Source of the DNA: Candidatus Omnitrophota bacterium
GTDB lineage: Bacteria > Omnitrophota > Gorgyraeia > Zapsychrales > Fredricksoniimonadaceae
Reading direction: 5' to 3'
Assembly (NCBI GenBank): GCA_903901225.1
Contig: CAIUQE010000016.1
Coordinates: 1 to 41,602 of the forward strand
Length of the DNA: 41,602 nt
In this document: in pieces, positions 33,052 through 39,873 of the stretch
Layout of the letters: every line of letters starts with the position of its first letter
How positions within the stretch are numbered: position 1 is the first letter of the stretch
Position numbers and translations under genes: made by a program
The notes under the pieces: model-generated
What the model was told of the DNA's origin: nothing
The model's database searches: none
Seen by the model: the letters and a program-made list of their open reading frames with translations, nothing else

Positions 33052-33332
33052 TCCTGCTGTGGGCGGGGCCGGTTCAGGCCCAGGAGGGCCTTTATGACCT
33101 GAGCGCTGTTGATTATTTTCGCCTTAAGGGCCAGAACAAGACGGACTTGCCGTCACTATGGATAGAGGAAGAGCACATGCCCGCGCCGGTCATCGCCCTT
33201 CTGGATGATCCTGATGAGGCTACGGCCCGTCGTTATCTGGAATGGAACAGAGAACGTCTGGCCCGGGTCGCGCGTGCCCAGCAGATCGTGGATGATGTTC
33301 AACGGATGACATCTTCGGGTGACAAGCCGTGA
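33036..33332 (+). CDS. Small secreted protein resembling the N-terminal part of TraF
   Basis: The 98-residue product has a signal peptide (MLFVLILLWAGPVQA) and a helical remainder. Its core, MPAPVIALLDDPDEATARRYLEWNRERLARVARAQQIVDDV, recalls the helical segment (LLDNPTPENVRxYLxxQ type) that precedes the thioredoxin domain in TraF-like conjugation proteins, but the thioredoxin part is absent. It is nested in the operon, overlapping the TraU-like gene by 16 nt and the next gene by 4 nt. I place it in the same transfer apparatus on this basis; a different small periplasmic scaffold is possible. Confidence 0.55.
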   Translation: MLFVLILLWAGPVQAQEGLYDLSAVDYFRLKGQNKTDLPSLWIEEEHMPAPVIALLDDPDEATARRYLEWNRERLARVARAQQIVDDVQRMTSSGDKP

Positions 33333-34561
33333 GCGCTTTCGTCGGCTTTTTGCTGCTCATGTTGGTGCCGGTAAATGTTTTCGCCGACGTTTTTCAGCCC
33401 GCGCGCCCGGCGGATACGCGCCTGCGTCAGGCGCTGGCGGAGGACCGCGCGGCGTTCTATGAAAAAACGCCGGGGTTTGACCGTGCCGCCGCCAGTGAAA
33501 GCATATCAGACATCAAGAGTCTCGGCGTTGACAGCCTCGCGCGGCCGCAGGGCCTGCGAGATATGGACAAGGCGTTCGATGTGTTCCTGCTTGAAGAATT
33601 GAGCAAAGACAGGGAATACAAGGGCCTTGTGGCGCCGGGGCATCCGCTCCTTCTGCTGGAATACGCGAGCCCGGTCCTGGCGGATGTGGTCAAGCATTAC
33701 CGGGTGAGTGCCTATGAACGCCTCGCGATCGAACAGGCGCGACTTTCCGAGATAGAACGCGCGACCGAGAGCGCGCGGGACCGGTTGAGCCGCCAATCGG
33801 AACGTGCCTGCCTGGAACGTAATGAAAGCCGCGGGCTGGTCGCGGCCATGCGCCTGTGCCAGAAGGCGTCGAAGTCCTTTGATGCTTTGGTGAGCGTCGA
33901 TGGCCAGGACACGCTGGCCGACGGGCGCCGGCGTATCCATGTGCTCGCCCAGGCACTGGCGCGGCTGGGTTTGGACAAGGCCCATATTGACAATCTGGTG
34001 GACATCGCTGGTGACCAAGTGTTCTCGGATGATGGGCAGGAGGAACAATTGCCGGCCTTCACTTTTGAAGAAAAGATCGATGGTGCTCGTGAAAAACTGG
34101 CAGGCGCGTGGCGCGCGGCATTGGACAAGTTCCACGCGATGGGCAATGTCACCGCCGTGAAGCTCGAGGAGCTTTCCCTGCCCGGCGTGCCGGTGACCCA
34201 GCGCACACTGGCTGAGCTTGACCTTATGGATCCAGCTGAAAGCGGGAGCGCGCTGTTGAAACTGGCTTCGGCGCTGGCGTTCGTTAATGTCCGCCAGCAA
34301 TACCGCGACGCGGCGGGGTATATCGATCTTTGCGCGCGCGATCCTGTGCTCCCTGAAGAATTTCGGCGGATCCTTTTGATCAAGGGCGAATATTTATCCC
34401 GTGTTGCGCGTGACGCCGGTGAGAATGACGGGGGTCTGGCAGGCTATAAAACGCTCCTGGCATCTCTCGCTGACGCCGCTGACGTCGCGCGCCAGCGCCT
34501 GAGCCGTTCCAGGGAGCCCGTCCCCGCCTCTGATATTCGGGAATTGATGCTGAATTTTTGA
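33329..34561 (+). CDS. Secreted helical protein at the end of the pilus/TraU operon
   Basis: At 410 residues it has an N-terminal signal peptide (SAFVGFLLLMLVPVNVFA) and is otherwise almost wholly helical and charged (SAYERLAIEQARLSEIERATESARDRLSRQSERACLERN, then AAMRLCQKASKS with paired cysteines). I do not recognise a family. Position after TraU and the TraF-like gene recalls the third of the clustered secreted proteins in ICE-type systems, but sequence support is weak. It overlaps the previous gene by 4 nt (ATGA or GTGA type) and ends the operon 100 nt before the AbrB/PIN module. No terminator is evident right after it. Confidence 0.6.
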   Translation: MSAFVGFLLLMLVPVNVFADVFQPARPADTRLRQALAEDRAAFYEKTPGFDRAAASESISDIKSLGVDSLARPQGLRDMDKAFDVFLLEELSKDREYKGLVAPGHPLLLLEYASPVLADVVKHYRVSAYERLAIEQARLSEIERATESARDRLSRQSERACLERNESRGLVAAMRLCQKASKSFDALVSVDGQDTLADGRRRIHVLAQALARLGLDKAHIDNLVDIAGDQVFSDDGQEEQLPAFTFEEKIDGAREKLAGAWRAALDKFHAMGNVTAVKLEELSLPGVPVTQRTLAELDLMDPAESGSALLKLASALAFVNVRQQYRDAAGYIDLCARDPVLPEEFRRILLIKGEYLSRVARDAGENDGGLAGYKTLLASLADAADVARQRLSRSREPVPASDIRELMLNF

Positions 34562-34578
34562 AGGAAGGCCGTTATCCC

Positions 34579-34620
34579 TTGACTCGGTTTCAAAATATGT
34601 TATCCTTGTTCTAAGAACAA
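34579..34620 (+). promoter_or_regulatory. Promoter and palindromic operator of the AbrB/PIN module
   Basis: TTGACT (34579-34584), 16 nt, TATCCT (34601-34606), followed at once by the perfect palindrome TTGTTC-TAA-GAACAA (34606-34620) at the expected start site, a suitable autorepressor site for the AbrB-type antitoxin. Confidence 0.65.
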
Positions 34621-34660
34621 AGATTAATATTTTTTTACCTTTAATGAAGAGGAGCGAGCG

Positions 34661-34918
34661 ATGATCACGGCTGCCAAGATATCGTCCAAACGGCAGATCA
34701 CGGTGCCTTTGAAGATCATGCTGCGTTTGAAGCTCAATCCGGGTGACCAGCTTGTTTTCGAAGACAAGAACGGGCATATTGAAGTGAAATCCCAGACGGA
34801 GAAATTCACTATCAGGGATTTTGTCAATAAACACCAGGGACATATTGCGAAGAAACTTACGGATGATGAGCTCCGTCACGCGCGCATTGAGGCGTGGCAC
34901 GAGGGCGGGAACGCGTGA
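34661..34918 (+). CDS. AbrB/SpoVT-type antitoxin
   Basis: The 85-residue protein starts with a swapped-hairpin AbrB domain (AAKISSKRQITVPLKIMLRLKLNPGDQLVFEDKNGHIEV) and ends with a charged helical tail (LTDDELRHARIEAWHEGGN) that would bind the toxin. AbrB-type antitoxins of vapBC modules repress their own promoter; a palindrome lies at the promoter here. GAGGAG precedes the ATG by about 7 nt. It overlaps the PIN gene by 4 nt (GTGA). Confidence 0.9.
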   Translation: MITAAKISSKRQITVPLKIMLRLKLNPGDQLVFEDKNGHIEVKSQTEKFTIRDFVNKHQGHIAKKLTDDELRHARIEAWHEGGNA

Positions 34919-35304
34919 AGATCGCGCTGGACACCAATATTCTTGTCAGGCTGATCGCTCTTGACGATCCCTCCCGGGTCAAAAAGGCCATTGCCCTGAT
35001 CGAAAGCTGTGATCCCAGGGACATATTCGTTTGTCATGGCGTTTTGATCGAAACATATTTTGTCCTTACCAAGAAGTATGGCTTGTCTAAAGAAAAGGTA
35101 CTGGCATCGTTCGTGGAGCTTCTAAGTGTGCCGCAATTCTGCTTTGAATACGAGACGTCTGTCCGCCTTGCCATTGTCAAATGCGCGAAGGGCTACACGT
35201 TCAATGATGCTTTGTTCGGCGAGATCGGCGCGTCACGAAATCTGAAAACGTATACGTTCGACAAGGGGTTGAAAGATAACAGGAATTTCGAATACATTCA
35301 TTAA
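34915..35304 (+). CDS. vapC: PIN-domain toxin (VapC family)
   Basis: The 129-residue protein has the PIN nuclease acidic set: ALDTNILVRL (Asp6), CHGVLIETYFVL (Glu), FNDALFGEIG (Asp) and YTFDKGL (Asp). PIN toxins of VapC type cut tRNA or rRNA. The GTG start at 34915 overlaps the AbrB stop (GTGA) and matches the family N-terminus (MKIALDTN); an upstream ATG would read through the antitoxin. Its stop codon abuts the remnant of a LamG gene, so the module may have inserted there. Confidence 0.92.
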   Translation: MKIALDTNILVRLIALDDPSRVKKAIALIESCDPRDIFVCHGVLIETYFVLTKKYGLSKEKVLASFVELLSVPQFCFEYETSVRLAIVKCAKGYTFNDALFGEIGASRNLKTYTFDKGLKDNRNFEYIH

Positions 35305-35354
35305 CGGTGGTCCGACAATTTTCAGGAACATCCATATCGGCAGCGGGTGATCAA
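35305..35354 (+). pseudogene. 3'-end scar of a lost LamG paralogue
   Basis: This stretch repeats, with about 75% identity, the last part of the intact LamG gene (36058-36115). Translated in phase it reads GGPTIFRNIHIGSG then a stop, against GGPTVVRNGHVGSGVIK in the intact gene. A missing G shifts the end. It begins immediately after the vapC stop. Confidence 0.75.
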
Positions 35355-36113
35355 ATGAACAATAAACAACGTTTTCAGCTCTTCCGTTCAGCACTCCCAT
35401 TGATCGCATTTTTCCTCTTCTTGGCCACTCCCGCCCGCGCGGCGGATATCACGACGGGGTTGGTGGGGTGGTGGAAGCTTGACGGCAATGGCAAGGATAG
35501 CAGCGGCAGAGGTAATGACGGCACTGTGACCGGCGCGACAGCGACGGCCGACAGATTTGGCAGGGCGAGTACGGCAATGAACTTTGATCTTTCAAGTTAT
35601 GTAACGATCAATGCAACGCTTGGGAATTTCGGGACTTCTGATTTTTCGGTCACAGGTTGGTATAACACCACTACCCTTACGCGTGGCTATATGTTTTCTA
35701 AACGTGAAATTTGTGGTATTGGTTCTTTTTGGAATATAAAGTTTGATCCTCCCAATTTGGGCGCAGAGGTCTATGATTATAGTTCCGGAGCGCATTGGAT
35801 TGCTTTGTGGGATACGCAACCTTCTAGCGACGGGATATGGCATTTATTCGTGCTGACACGCAGCGGGTCGAACATTGTTCTTTACAGGGATAATAATGCT
35901 GTGGACAGTACCAGTACGGCATATTTATTCGATCTTGCGAATACTGCCGATCTCTACGTTGGCAAAAACCCTTGTGATATGTATAATGGTTTGGTCGACG
36001 ATGTTCGCATCTATAACCGTGCTTTAACTGCTGCCGATGTCACGCAACTTTATAATAACGGCGGCCCGACGGTCGTCAGGAACGGACACGTCGGCAGCGG
36101 GGTGATCAAATAA
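35355..36113 (+). CDS. Secreted LamG/concanavalin A-like jelly-roll protein
   Basis: The 252-residue protein has a signal peptide (about residues 1-30, ...ALPLIAFFLFLATPARA) and a single LamG-type lectin/laminin-like fold: GLVGWWKLDGNGKDSSGRGNDGTVTG, FSVTGWYNTTTLTRG, DGIWHLFVLTRSGSNIVLYRDN, YVGKNP and DDVRIYNRALTAADVTQLYNNG. Such domains bind glycans or cell surfaces. ATG 35355 is chosen because the upstream in-frame stretch is the scar of another copy. Codon use in the middle is visibly more AT-rich than in neighbours. Its 3' end is duplicated upstream, implying an array or past recombination. Confidence 0.88.
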   Translation: MNNKQRFQLFRSALPLIAFFLFLATPARAADITTGLVGWWKLDGNGKDSSGRGNDGTVTGATATADRFGRASTAMNFDLSSYVTINATLGNFGTSDFSVTGWYNTTTLTRGYMFSKREICGIGSFWNIKFDPPNLGAEVYDYSSGAHWIALWDTQPSSDGIWHLFVLTRSGSNIVLYRDNNAVDSTSTAYLFDLANTADLYVGKNPCDMYNGLVDDVRIYNRALTAADVTQLYNNGGPTVVRNGHVGSGVIK

Positions 36114-36141
36114 GCAAAAAACAGTATGTCCCGGTTTCCCG

Positions 36142-36150
36142 TGTTATAAT
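36142..36150 (+). promoter_or_regulatory. Extended -10 promoter of tatAC
   Basis: TGT followed by TATAAT (36145-36150) is an extended -10 box. No good -35 is present. The tatA start follows 47 nt downstream. Confidence 0.6.
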
Positions 36151-36197
36151 GCGCGCATCGTTCAACGTTCATAGCACAACCTTCCAGGAGACATCGT

Positions 36198-36371
36198 ATG
36201 GGCCGTATCGGATTCGGGGAACTGGTTCTCATTTTAGCCGTGGCGTTGCTTTTCTTCGGCGCCCAGCGTTTGCCGGAGATCGGGAGCGCCTTGGGCAAGG
36301 CGATCCGCGAGTTTAACGCCGCGCTCAAGGGCGAAGCGAAAGATGACAAGGATGCCGCCGGCAAAAACTGA
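36198..36371 (+). CDS. tatA: Sec-independent protein translocase TatA/E
   Basis: The 57-residue protein is a short TatA: GFGELVLILAVALLFFGAQRLPEIGSALGKAIREF contains the single transmembrane helix, the F-G-A-Q-R-LPE hinge and the amphipathic helix, then a charged tail. TatA oligomers form the pore that passes folded proteins across the inner membrane with TatC. CCAGGAG precedes ATG 36198. It is shorter than 60 residues and overlaps tatC by 20 nt in another frame, so the pair is translated together. No tatB is visible; single TatA-type components are common outside proteobacteria. Confidence 0.93.
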   Translation: MGRIGFGELVLILAVALLFFGAQRLPEIGSALGKAIREFNAALKGEAKDDKDAAGKN

Positions 36372-37071
36372 GCTTTCGTTCTGGGGACACCTTGACGATA
36401 TCCGCACCCGCCTGATCAAATGCCTGGTCGTCTATGTCCTTGCCTGCGCCGGTTTTTATCCGTGCGCCACGGCGGTCCTTGACGTCATCACGGCGCCCGC
36501 CGGGCCTCTTTTTTTTACGGCGCCCGCTGACGCGTTCATGGCCTACTGGAACGTCGTGATGTGGGGTGGGTTCGTGTTCGCCCTGCCGTATATCCTGTAC
36601 CATTTCTGGGATTTTATCGGCGAGGGGCTCCTGCCCGCCGAGAAGAAGATCGTCATGCTTTACGCGCCGATGTCATTCTTCTTGTTTATCATCGGATGCG
36701 TTTTTTCTTTTTATGTCGTTTTGCCCATGTCCTTCCAGTTCTTCCTGAGTTATGCCGGCCCGCACCTGCGCCCTTTGATCACCCTTGATAAATATATTTC
36801 CTACGCCACCGGCGTTGTGTTCTCCTTCGCCGCGGCGTTCGAACTGCCGCTGATCATCTTTGTACTGGCGAAGCTCGGCCTGGTGACGCCCGAGTGGCTG
36901 GCGGGTAACCGCAGGTTCGCGATCCTCGGCATCCTGATCGTGGCCGCGATATTGACGCCCCCCGACGTGGCCTCGCAGCTCATGCTAGCGGGGCCGATGC
37001 TCATCCTCTACGAAGTGGGGATATGGTGCGCCCGCCACGCGGGCGCAGCGGGCGATGTGGACGTAAAATGA
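36352..37071 (+). CDS. tatC: Sec-independent protein translocase TatC
   Basis: TatC is the twin-arginine signal receptor of the inner membrane. The 239-residue protein has the family start LSFWGHLDDIRTRLIKCL, six transmembrane helices, FIGEGLLPAEKK, the periplasmic-loop and core motif FAAAFELPLIIFVLAKLG, and LTPPDVASQLMLAGPMLILYEVGI near the end. ATG 36352 is preferred over one 9 nt upstream because it gives MPPAKTELSFWGHL. It overlaps tatA by 20 nt. A bidirectional hairpin follows the stop. Confidence 0.96.
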   Translation: MPPAKTELSFWGHLDDIRTRLIKCLVVYVLACAGFYPCATAVLDVITAPAGPLFFTAPADAFMAYWNVVMWGGFVFALPYILYHFWDFIGEGLLPAEKKIVMLYAPMSFFLFIIGCVFSFYVVLPMSFQFFLSYAGPHLRPLITLDKYISYATGVVFSFAAAFELPLIIFVLAKLGLVTPEWLAGNRRFAILGILIVAAILTPPDVASQLMLAGPMLILYEVGIWCARHAGAAGDVDVK

Positions 37072-37102
37072 GAAACCCCCTGGCATGAACACAGAGGGTC
37101 TC
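37072..37102 (-). terminator. Terminator hairpin after microgene 1 (facing tatC)
   Basis: On the minus strand CCCTCTG pairs with CAGGGGG around TGTTCATGC, with weaker outer pairs, followed by ATTTTACG. The loop and inner stem copy those of the terminator at 37325-37367, showing the two units are duplicates. It also lies right at the tatC stop and may serve both strands. Confidence 0.6.
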
Positions 37103-37135
37103 AAAACTGCTTGCGCTTCTGGCACAAGAACGAAG

Positions 37136-37213
37136 TTACTTCTTCTTCGCTTTCTTGGCAGGAGCCTTTTTCGACGCGGGTTTGGCGCATGATTTTGATG
37201 TGCAGCAAGACAT
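37136..37213 (-). CDS. Lysine-rich microprotein 1 with Cys cluster (25 aa)
   Basis: An ATG on the minus strand at 37213 gives 25 residues: MSCCTSKSC, then a Lys/Ala/Pro-rich tail ending KKAPAKKAKKK. It has a good AAGGAG site 6 nt upstream, its own promoter (37256-37283) and a downstream hairpin. The tail resembles histone H1-like or ribosomal-extension sequences that bind nucleic acid; three cysteines in nine residues suggest metal or redox chemistry. It is a tandem homologue of the 18-residue gene at 37391-37447. It could also be a regulatory peptide or a leftover coding tail; I rate reality as likely because all expression signals are present. Confidence 0.65.
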   Translation of the reverse strand: MSCCTSKSCAKPASKKAPAKKAKKK

Positions 37214-37255
37214 AATGTTTCTCCTTTCATAAGTTAAACCGTTAAAAACAGATTT

Positions 37256-37283
37256 ATTTTAACATGCGCGCGCGAAGTTTCAA
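37256..37283 (-). promoter_or_regulatory. Promoter of microgene 1
   Basis: On the minus strand TTGAAA (37283-37278), 16 nt, TAAAAT (37261-37256), about 43 nt before the ATG at 37213. Confidence 0.55.
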
Positions 37284-37324
37284 AAATATTTTTTATTTGT
37301 TATTGGAAGGGGAGAAGCGCGGAA

Positions 37325-37367
37325 GGACAAAAAATAAGAAACCCTCCGCATGAACACAGAGGGTTTC
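37325..37367 (-). terminator. Rho-independent terminator of microgene 2
   Basis: Minus-strand GAAACCCTC (37367-37359) pairs with GAGGGTTTC (37346-37338) over the loop TGTGTTCATGCG, followed by TTATTTTTTG. Perfect 9-bp stem with U-tract. Confidence 0.85.
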
Positions 37368-37390
37368 CCAAGATAAACAAAAAAAGAATT

Positions 37391-37447
37391 TTACTTCTTC
37401 TTCTTCGCGACTTTCTTTACCGGTTTCTTGGCAGGCTTCTTAGCCAT
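37391..37447 (-). CDS. Lysine-rich microprotein 2 (18 aa)
   Basis: The minus-strand ATG at 37447 encodes MAKKPAKKPVKKVAKKKK, ten of 18 residues being Lys. AAAGGAG lies 7-8 nt upstream, a TTGCAT-16-TATTAT promoter is at 37518-37491 and a strong terminator follows, so this is a complete transcription unit. The sequence is nearly the same as the KKPVKKAVKKGKK end of the ppdK tail and is typical of nucleic-acid-binding or histone H1-like tails. It shares leader and terminator sequence with the neighbouring 25-residue gene, so the two arose by duplication. Such short genes are usually missed by annotation. Confidence 0.7.
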   Translation of the reverse strand: MAKKPAKKPVKKVAKKKK

Positions 37448-37490
37448 AGAGGATTTCTCCTTTCCTGATTTAATGTTTCAACTTGATTTA

Positions 37491-37518
37491 ATAATAACAC
37501 TCCTGGCGCTGGATGCAA
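37491..37518 (-). promoter_or_regulatory. Promoter of microgene 2
   Basis: Minus strand TTGCAT (37518-37513), 16 nt, TATTAT (37496-37491). The hexamer pair and spacer match the glyQS promoter closely. It faces away from hemW. Confidence 0.65.
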
Positions 37519-37545
37519 AAAAAATCTCAAAAATTTTCACATCAA

Positions 37546-38646
37546 ATGAAGCCGTCACTTTATATCCATATCCCGTTCTGTAAAGCCAAGTGCCCGTATT
37601 GTTCTTTTCCAGTTGTCGTCGGACAGGATGAGCGCCGGTGGGCGTATCTCGTCGAGCTTGGCCGTGAAATGGCGCGTCATGCCACAACGGCTGTGGCCAC
37701 GGTTCACGTAGGCGGGGGGACGCCGTCGTTCTTGTCCGATGCGGACATTGCCGGGTTGGCCGCCATGGTCCGAAAAAATTTTGTTGCCGAAGAGCACGCA
37801 TGGGCGTGCGAACTTAATCCTGAAAGCGTTACGCGTGCCAAAGCCGAAGCGCTGAAGGCCGCGGGGTTCACGCGCGTGAGTCTGGGCGTGCAGTCATTCC
37901 AGGAAAAATATCTGAGGCTGCTGGGACGGCTTCATGGCCGCGCTGATGCTTTGAGGGCTTTTGAATTATTGCGCGCGGCGGGCTTTAAGAATATCAACGT
38001 GGATGTGATGTTTGGTTTTCCGGGGCAGGCCACGGAAGAGCTCGACGCGGATATCGACGCGCTGGTGGCATTGGGCAGTGAGCACGTTTCTCTTTACGCG
38101 CTGACGGTTGATGAAAAAAGCCTTTTTCACGCGCGCGGGGTCAAGGTCTGCGATGAGCAGCAGGCCGATGGTTACCGCCGGGCCTGCGCGCGGCTCAATG
38201 ACGCGGGGCTGGTGCAGTATGAGGTGAGCAATTTCGCGCGCGAGGGTTTTATGTCGGCACACAATCTCAATTACTGGCAGGGCGGTGATTATATCGGCGT
38301 GGGGATGGGGGCGCATTCCCATATCGACGGCGTCAGGTCGTGGAATGCCGACACCTTCCCCCGTTACATGGCCATGATGCAGGCGTCCGGCTCGGCCGAA
38401 ACGGGGCGGGAACAACTTGACGCGGCACGGAAAATGATGGAGACTTTTCTTTTTGCCCTGCGCATGGTTGCCGGTGTTGACATGGCCGTGTTGCAGCAAC
38501 GGTTCGGATGTGAATTTCCCAGGGGTTGTCGCGACGAGCTCGACGCGCTGGCGGCTGAGGGTTTTATTTTCAAAGAAGGGACGCGCGTGCGCGTGACCGA
38601 CAAGGGCCGCCTGGTCCTTGACGAGATAGCGGCGAGATTGATATGA
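37546..38646 (+). CDS. hemW: HemW-type radical SAM protein (coproporphyrinogen III oxidase-like)
   Basis: The 366-residue protein begins SLYIHIPFCKAKCPYCSF, with the radical SAM Cys-x3-Cys-x2-Cys motif, then TVHVGGGTPSFL, ACELNPESV, RVSLGVQSFQEKYLRLLGRLH, INVDVMFGFPGQ, HVSLYALTV and the C-terminal NLNYWQGGDYIGVGMGAHS signature. These are marks of HemW, now regarded as a heme chaperone for membrane-linked respiratory enzymes; older annotations call it oxygen-independent coproporphyrinogen oxidase. It has the family Cys-x2-Cys-free extension absent from true HemN. ATG 37546 gives the family N-terminus; an upstream ATG at 37513 gives an extra 11 residues. Confidence 0.93.
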   Translation: MKPSLYIHIPFCKAKCPYCSFPVVVGQDERRWAYLVELGREMARHATTAVATVHVGGGTPSFLSDADIAGLAAMVRKNFVAEEHAWACELNPESVTRAKAEALKAAGFTRVSLGVQSFQEKYLRLLGRLHGRADALRAFELLRAAGFKNINVDVMFGFPGQATEELDADIDALVALGSEHVSLYALTVDEKSLFHARGVKVCDEQQADGYRRACARLNDAGLVQYEVSNFAREGFMSAHNLNYWQGGDYIGVGMGAHSHIDGVRSWNADTFPRYMAMMQASGSAETGREQLDAARKMMETFLFALRMVAGVDMAVLQQRFGCEFPRGCRDELDALAAEGFIFKEGTRVRVTDKGRLVLDEIAARLI

Positions 38647-38667
38647 CACATTTACAAAGGACTTTCG

Positions 38668-39663
38668 GTGAAAAATAGATCATGGTTACTGCCGGCACTC
38701 GCGGCGGGGTTGGTGATTGCTGCCGCAGCCGCGGTCAATGCGCCGGTCCTTTCTGAGGTTGTCATTCGGCACGCGCTTGCGGCGCAGAAGGGCGTCATTA
38801 TCAGGGATGTCCATATCGCGCGCCAGAAGTTTTCCTGGCCCGGTCGATTGGCATGGCAGGATGTCAGGCTGGTGTTCGAGATCAACGCGAAGAAGGCTGT
38901 TGTGCAAATGCCATTGGTGACGTTGAGCGGCCTTGAAAGCACATTGTCGTCCCGGCGTCTTGTGCGGGTTGACGCGCAGGGAGTCCGGCTTGAGTATGAC
39001 ACGGGCAAGGCCGTGGATGCCACGCTGGCGCTGGCCCTTGAACGCGACGAGATCAGCGGTCCGGTCACCATGGGAACGCTGGCCTGGGAAAAGTGGCAGG
39101 CACGGGATGTTTCTTTTGTCCTTGCCGTGAACGCGGCCGGTATCGCGGCGCGGGATGTGAAATTGCGTGCGTATGACGGTAGTGTTAGCGGTAAGGTTGT
39201 TGTGGGCTTGGGACATGTCCCGGTTTACGCGCTGGAGCTTTTTATCGATGGCCTTGATTTGGCGCGGATGGCTCCGGTGAACGCGGGGCTGGCGGACCAG
39301 TTGAGCGGCCGCGTGAAAGGTTCGCTGAAACTTGAAGGGAGCGCGACAGCGTTGCGGGCGATGGACGCGGACCTTCGCATGCCCGAAGGCGGGAAGATCA
39401 GCGCGGTGTTCCTGGCCGCGCTGACGCGCTACCTGCCCCGGTCGCCCGAAAGGGAGCGGTTGGAGCTGCTTGTCAATAACGGCGGGAAGCTTGCCATGGA
39501 AGGTTTTTCATTTACAATGAAGAGCGGCCGTGAGGGTCGGTTCTCGGGTGAAGTCCACCTCAGGAGTCGCGCGGTGAACCTTGAACTGAACCTAACGCAC
39601 GAGATCCATACGGACGGGACGCTGGCGTCGTTGCTGGCGTATGCGCAGAGGGTTTTAAGATAG
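38668..39663 (+). CDS. Compact YdbH-like envelope protein
   Basis: The 331-residue protein has a signal anchor (LLPALAAGLVIAAAAAVNA) followed by beta-rich repeated segments typical of the AsmA/YdbH/TamB repeating-beta-groove superfamily (VRLEYDTGKAVDATLALALE, ISGPVTMGTLAWEKWQARDV, LKLEGSATALRAMDADLRMP). The downstream ynbE and ydbL partners show it is YdbH-like, a protein that in Escherichia coli helps carry phospholipids between membranes. The E. coli protein is much longer (nearly 900 residues), so this is a minimal form. It starts with GTG at 38668 with AAAGGA upstream and is followed by ynbE after 8 nt. Confidence 0.75.
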   Translation: MKNRSWLLPALAAGLVIAAAAAVNAPVLSEVVIRHALAAQKGVIIRDVHIARQKFSWPGRLAWQDVRLVFEINAKKAVVQMPLVTLSGLESTLSSRRLVRVDAQGVRLEYDTGKAVDATLALALERDEISGPVTMGTLAWEKWQARDVSFVLAVNAAGIAARDVKLRAYDGSVSGKVVVGLGHVPVYALELFIDGLDLARMAPVNAGLADQLSGRVKGSLKLEGSATALRAMDADLRMPEGGKISAVFLAALTRYLPRSPERERLELLVNNGGKLAMEGFSFTMKSGREGRFSGEVHLRSRAVNLELNLTHEIHTDGTLASLLAYAQRVLR

Positions 39664-39671
39664 GAGGAAGC

Positions 39672-39860
39672 ATGGGACGATCAAGGCAGGGATGGTGGCT
39701 GGCCGCGGGGATCTTTTTTATGGCCGGATGCACGGTAAAAGCGATCGGCGACCCGAATCAGCCGATCACGATCAACGCGCACATCACGGTCGATATCAGG
39801 GGCCTGGAGAAGGCGGCGTCCAGCATTGAGGACATGGTCAGCAGCGGGCAAACAAAATAA
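39672..39860 (+). CDS. ynbE: YnbE-like lipoprotein
   Basis: The 62-residue precursor has a lipoprotein signal with lipobox FMAGC, then the conserved NQPITINAHITVDIRGLEKAASSIEDM segment of YnbE, which has the PITIN motif. In E. coli, YnbE is an outer-membrane lipoprotein that binds the C-terminus of YdbH. It lies in the same order, YdbH-YnbE-YdbL, with AGGAGG before the ATG. Confidence 0.88.
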   Translation: MGRSRQGWWLAAGIFFMAGCTVKAIGDPNQPITINAHITVDIRGLEKAASSIEDMVSSGQTK

Positions 39861-39873
39861 TTCCGGAGGTCGT

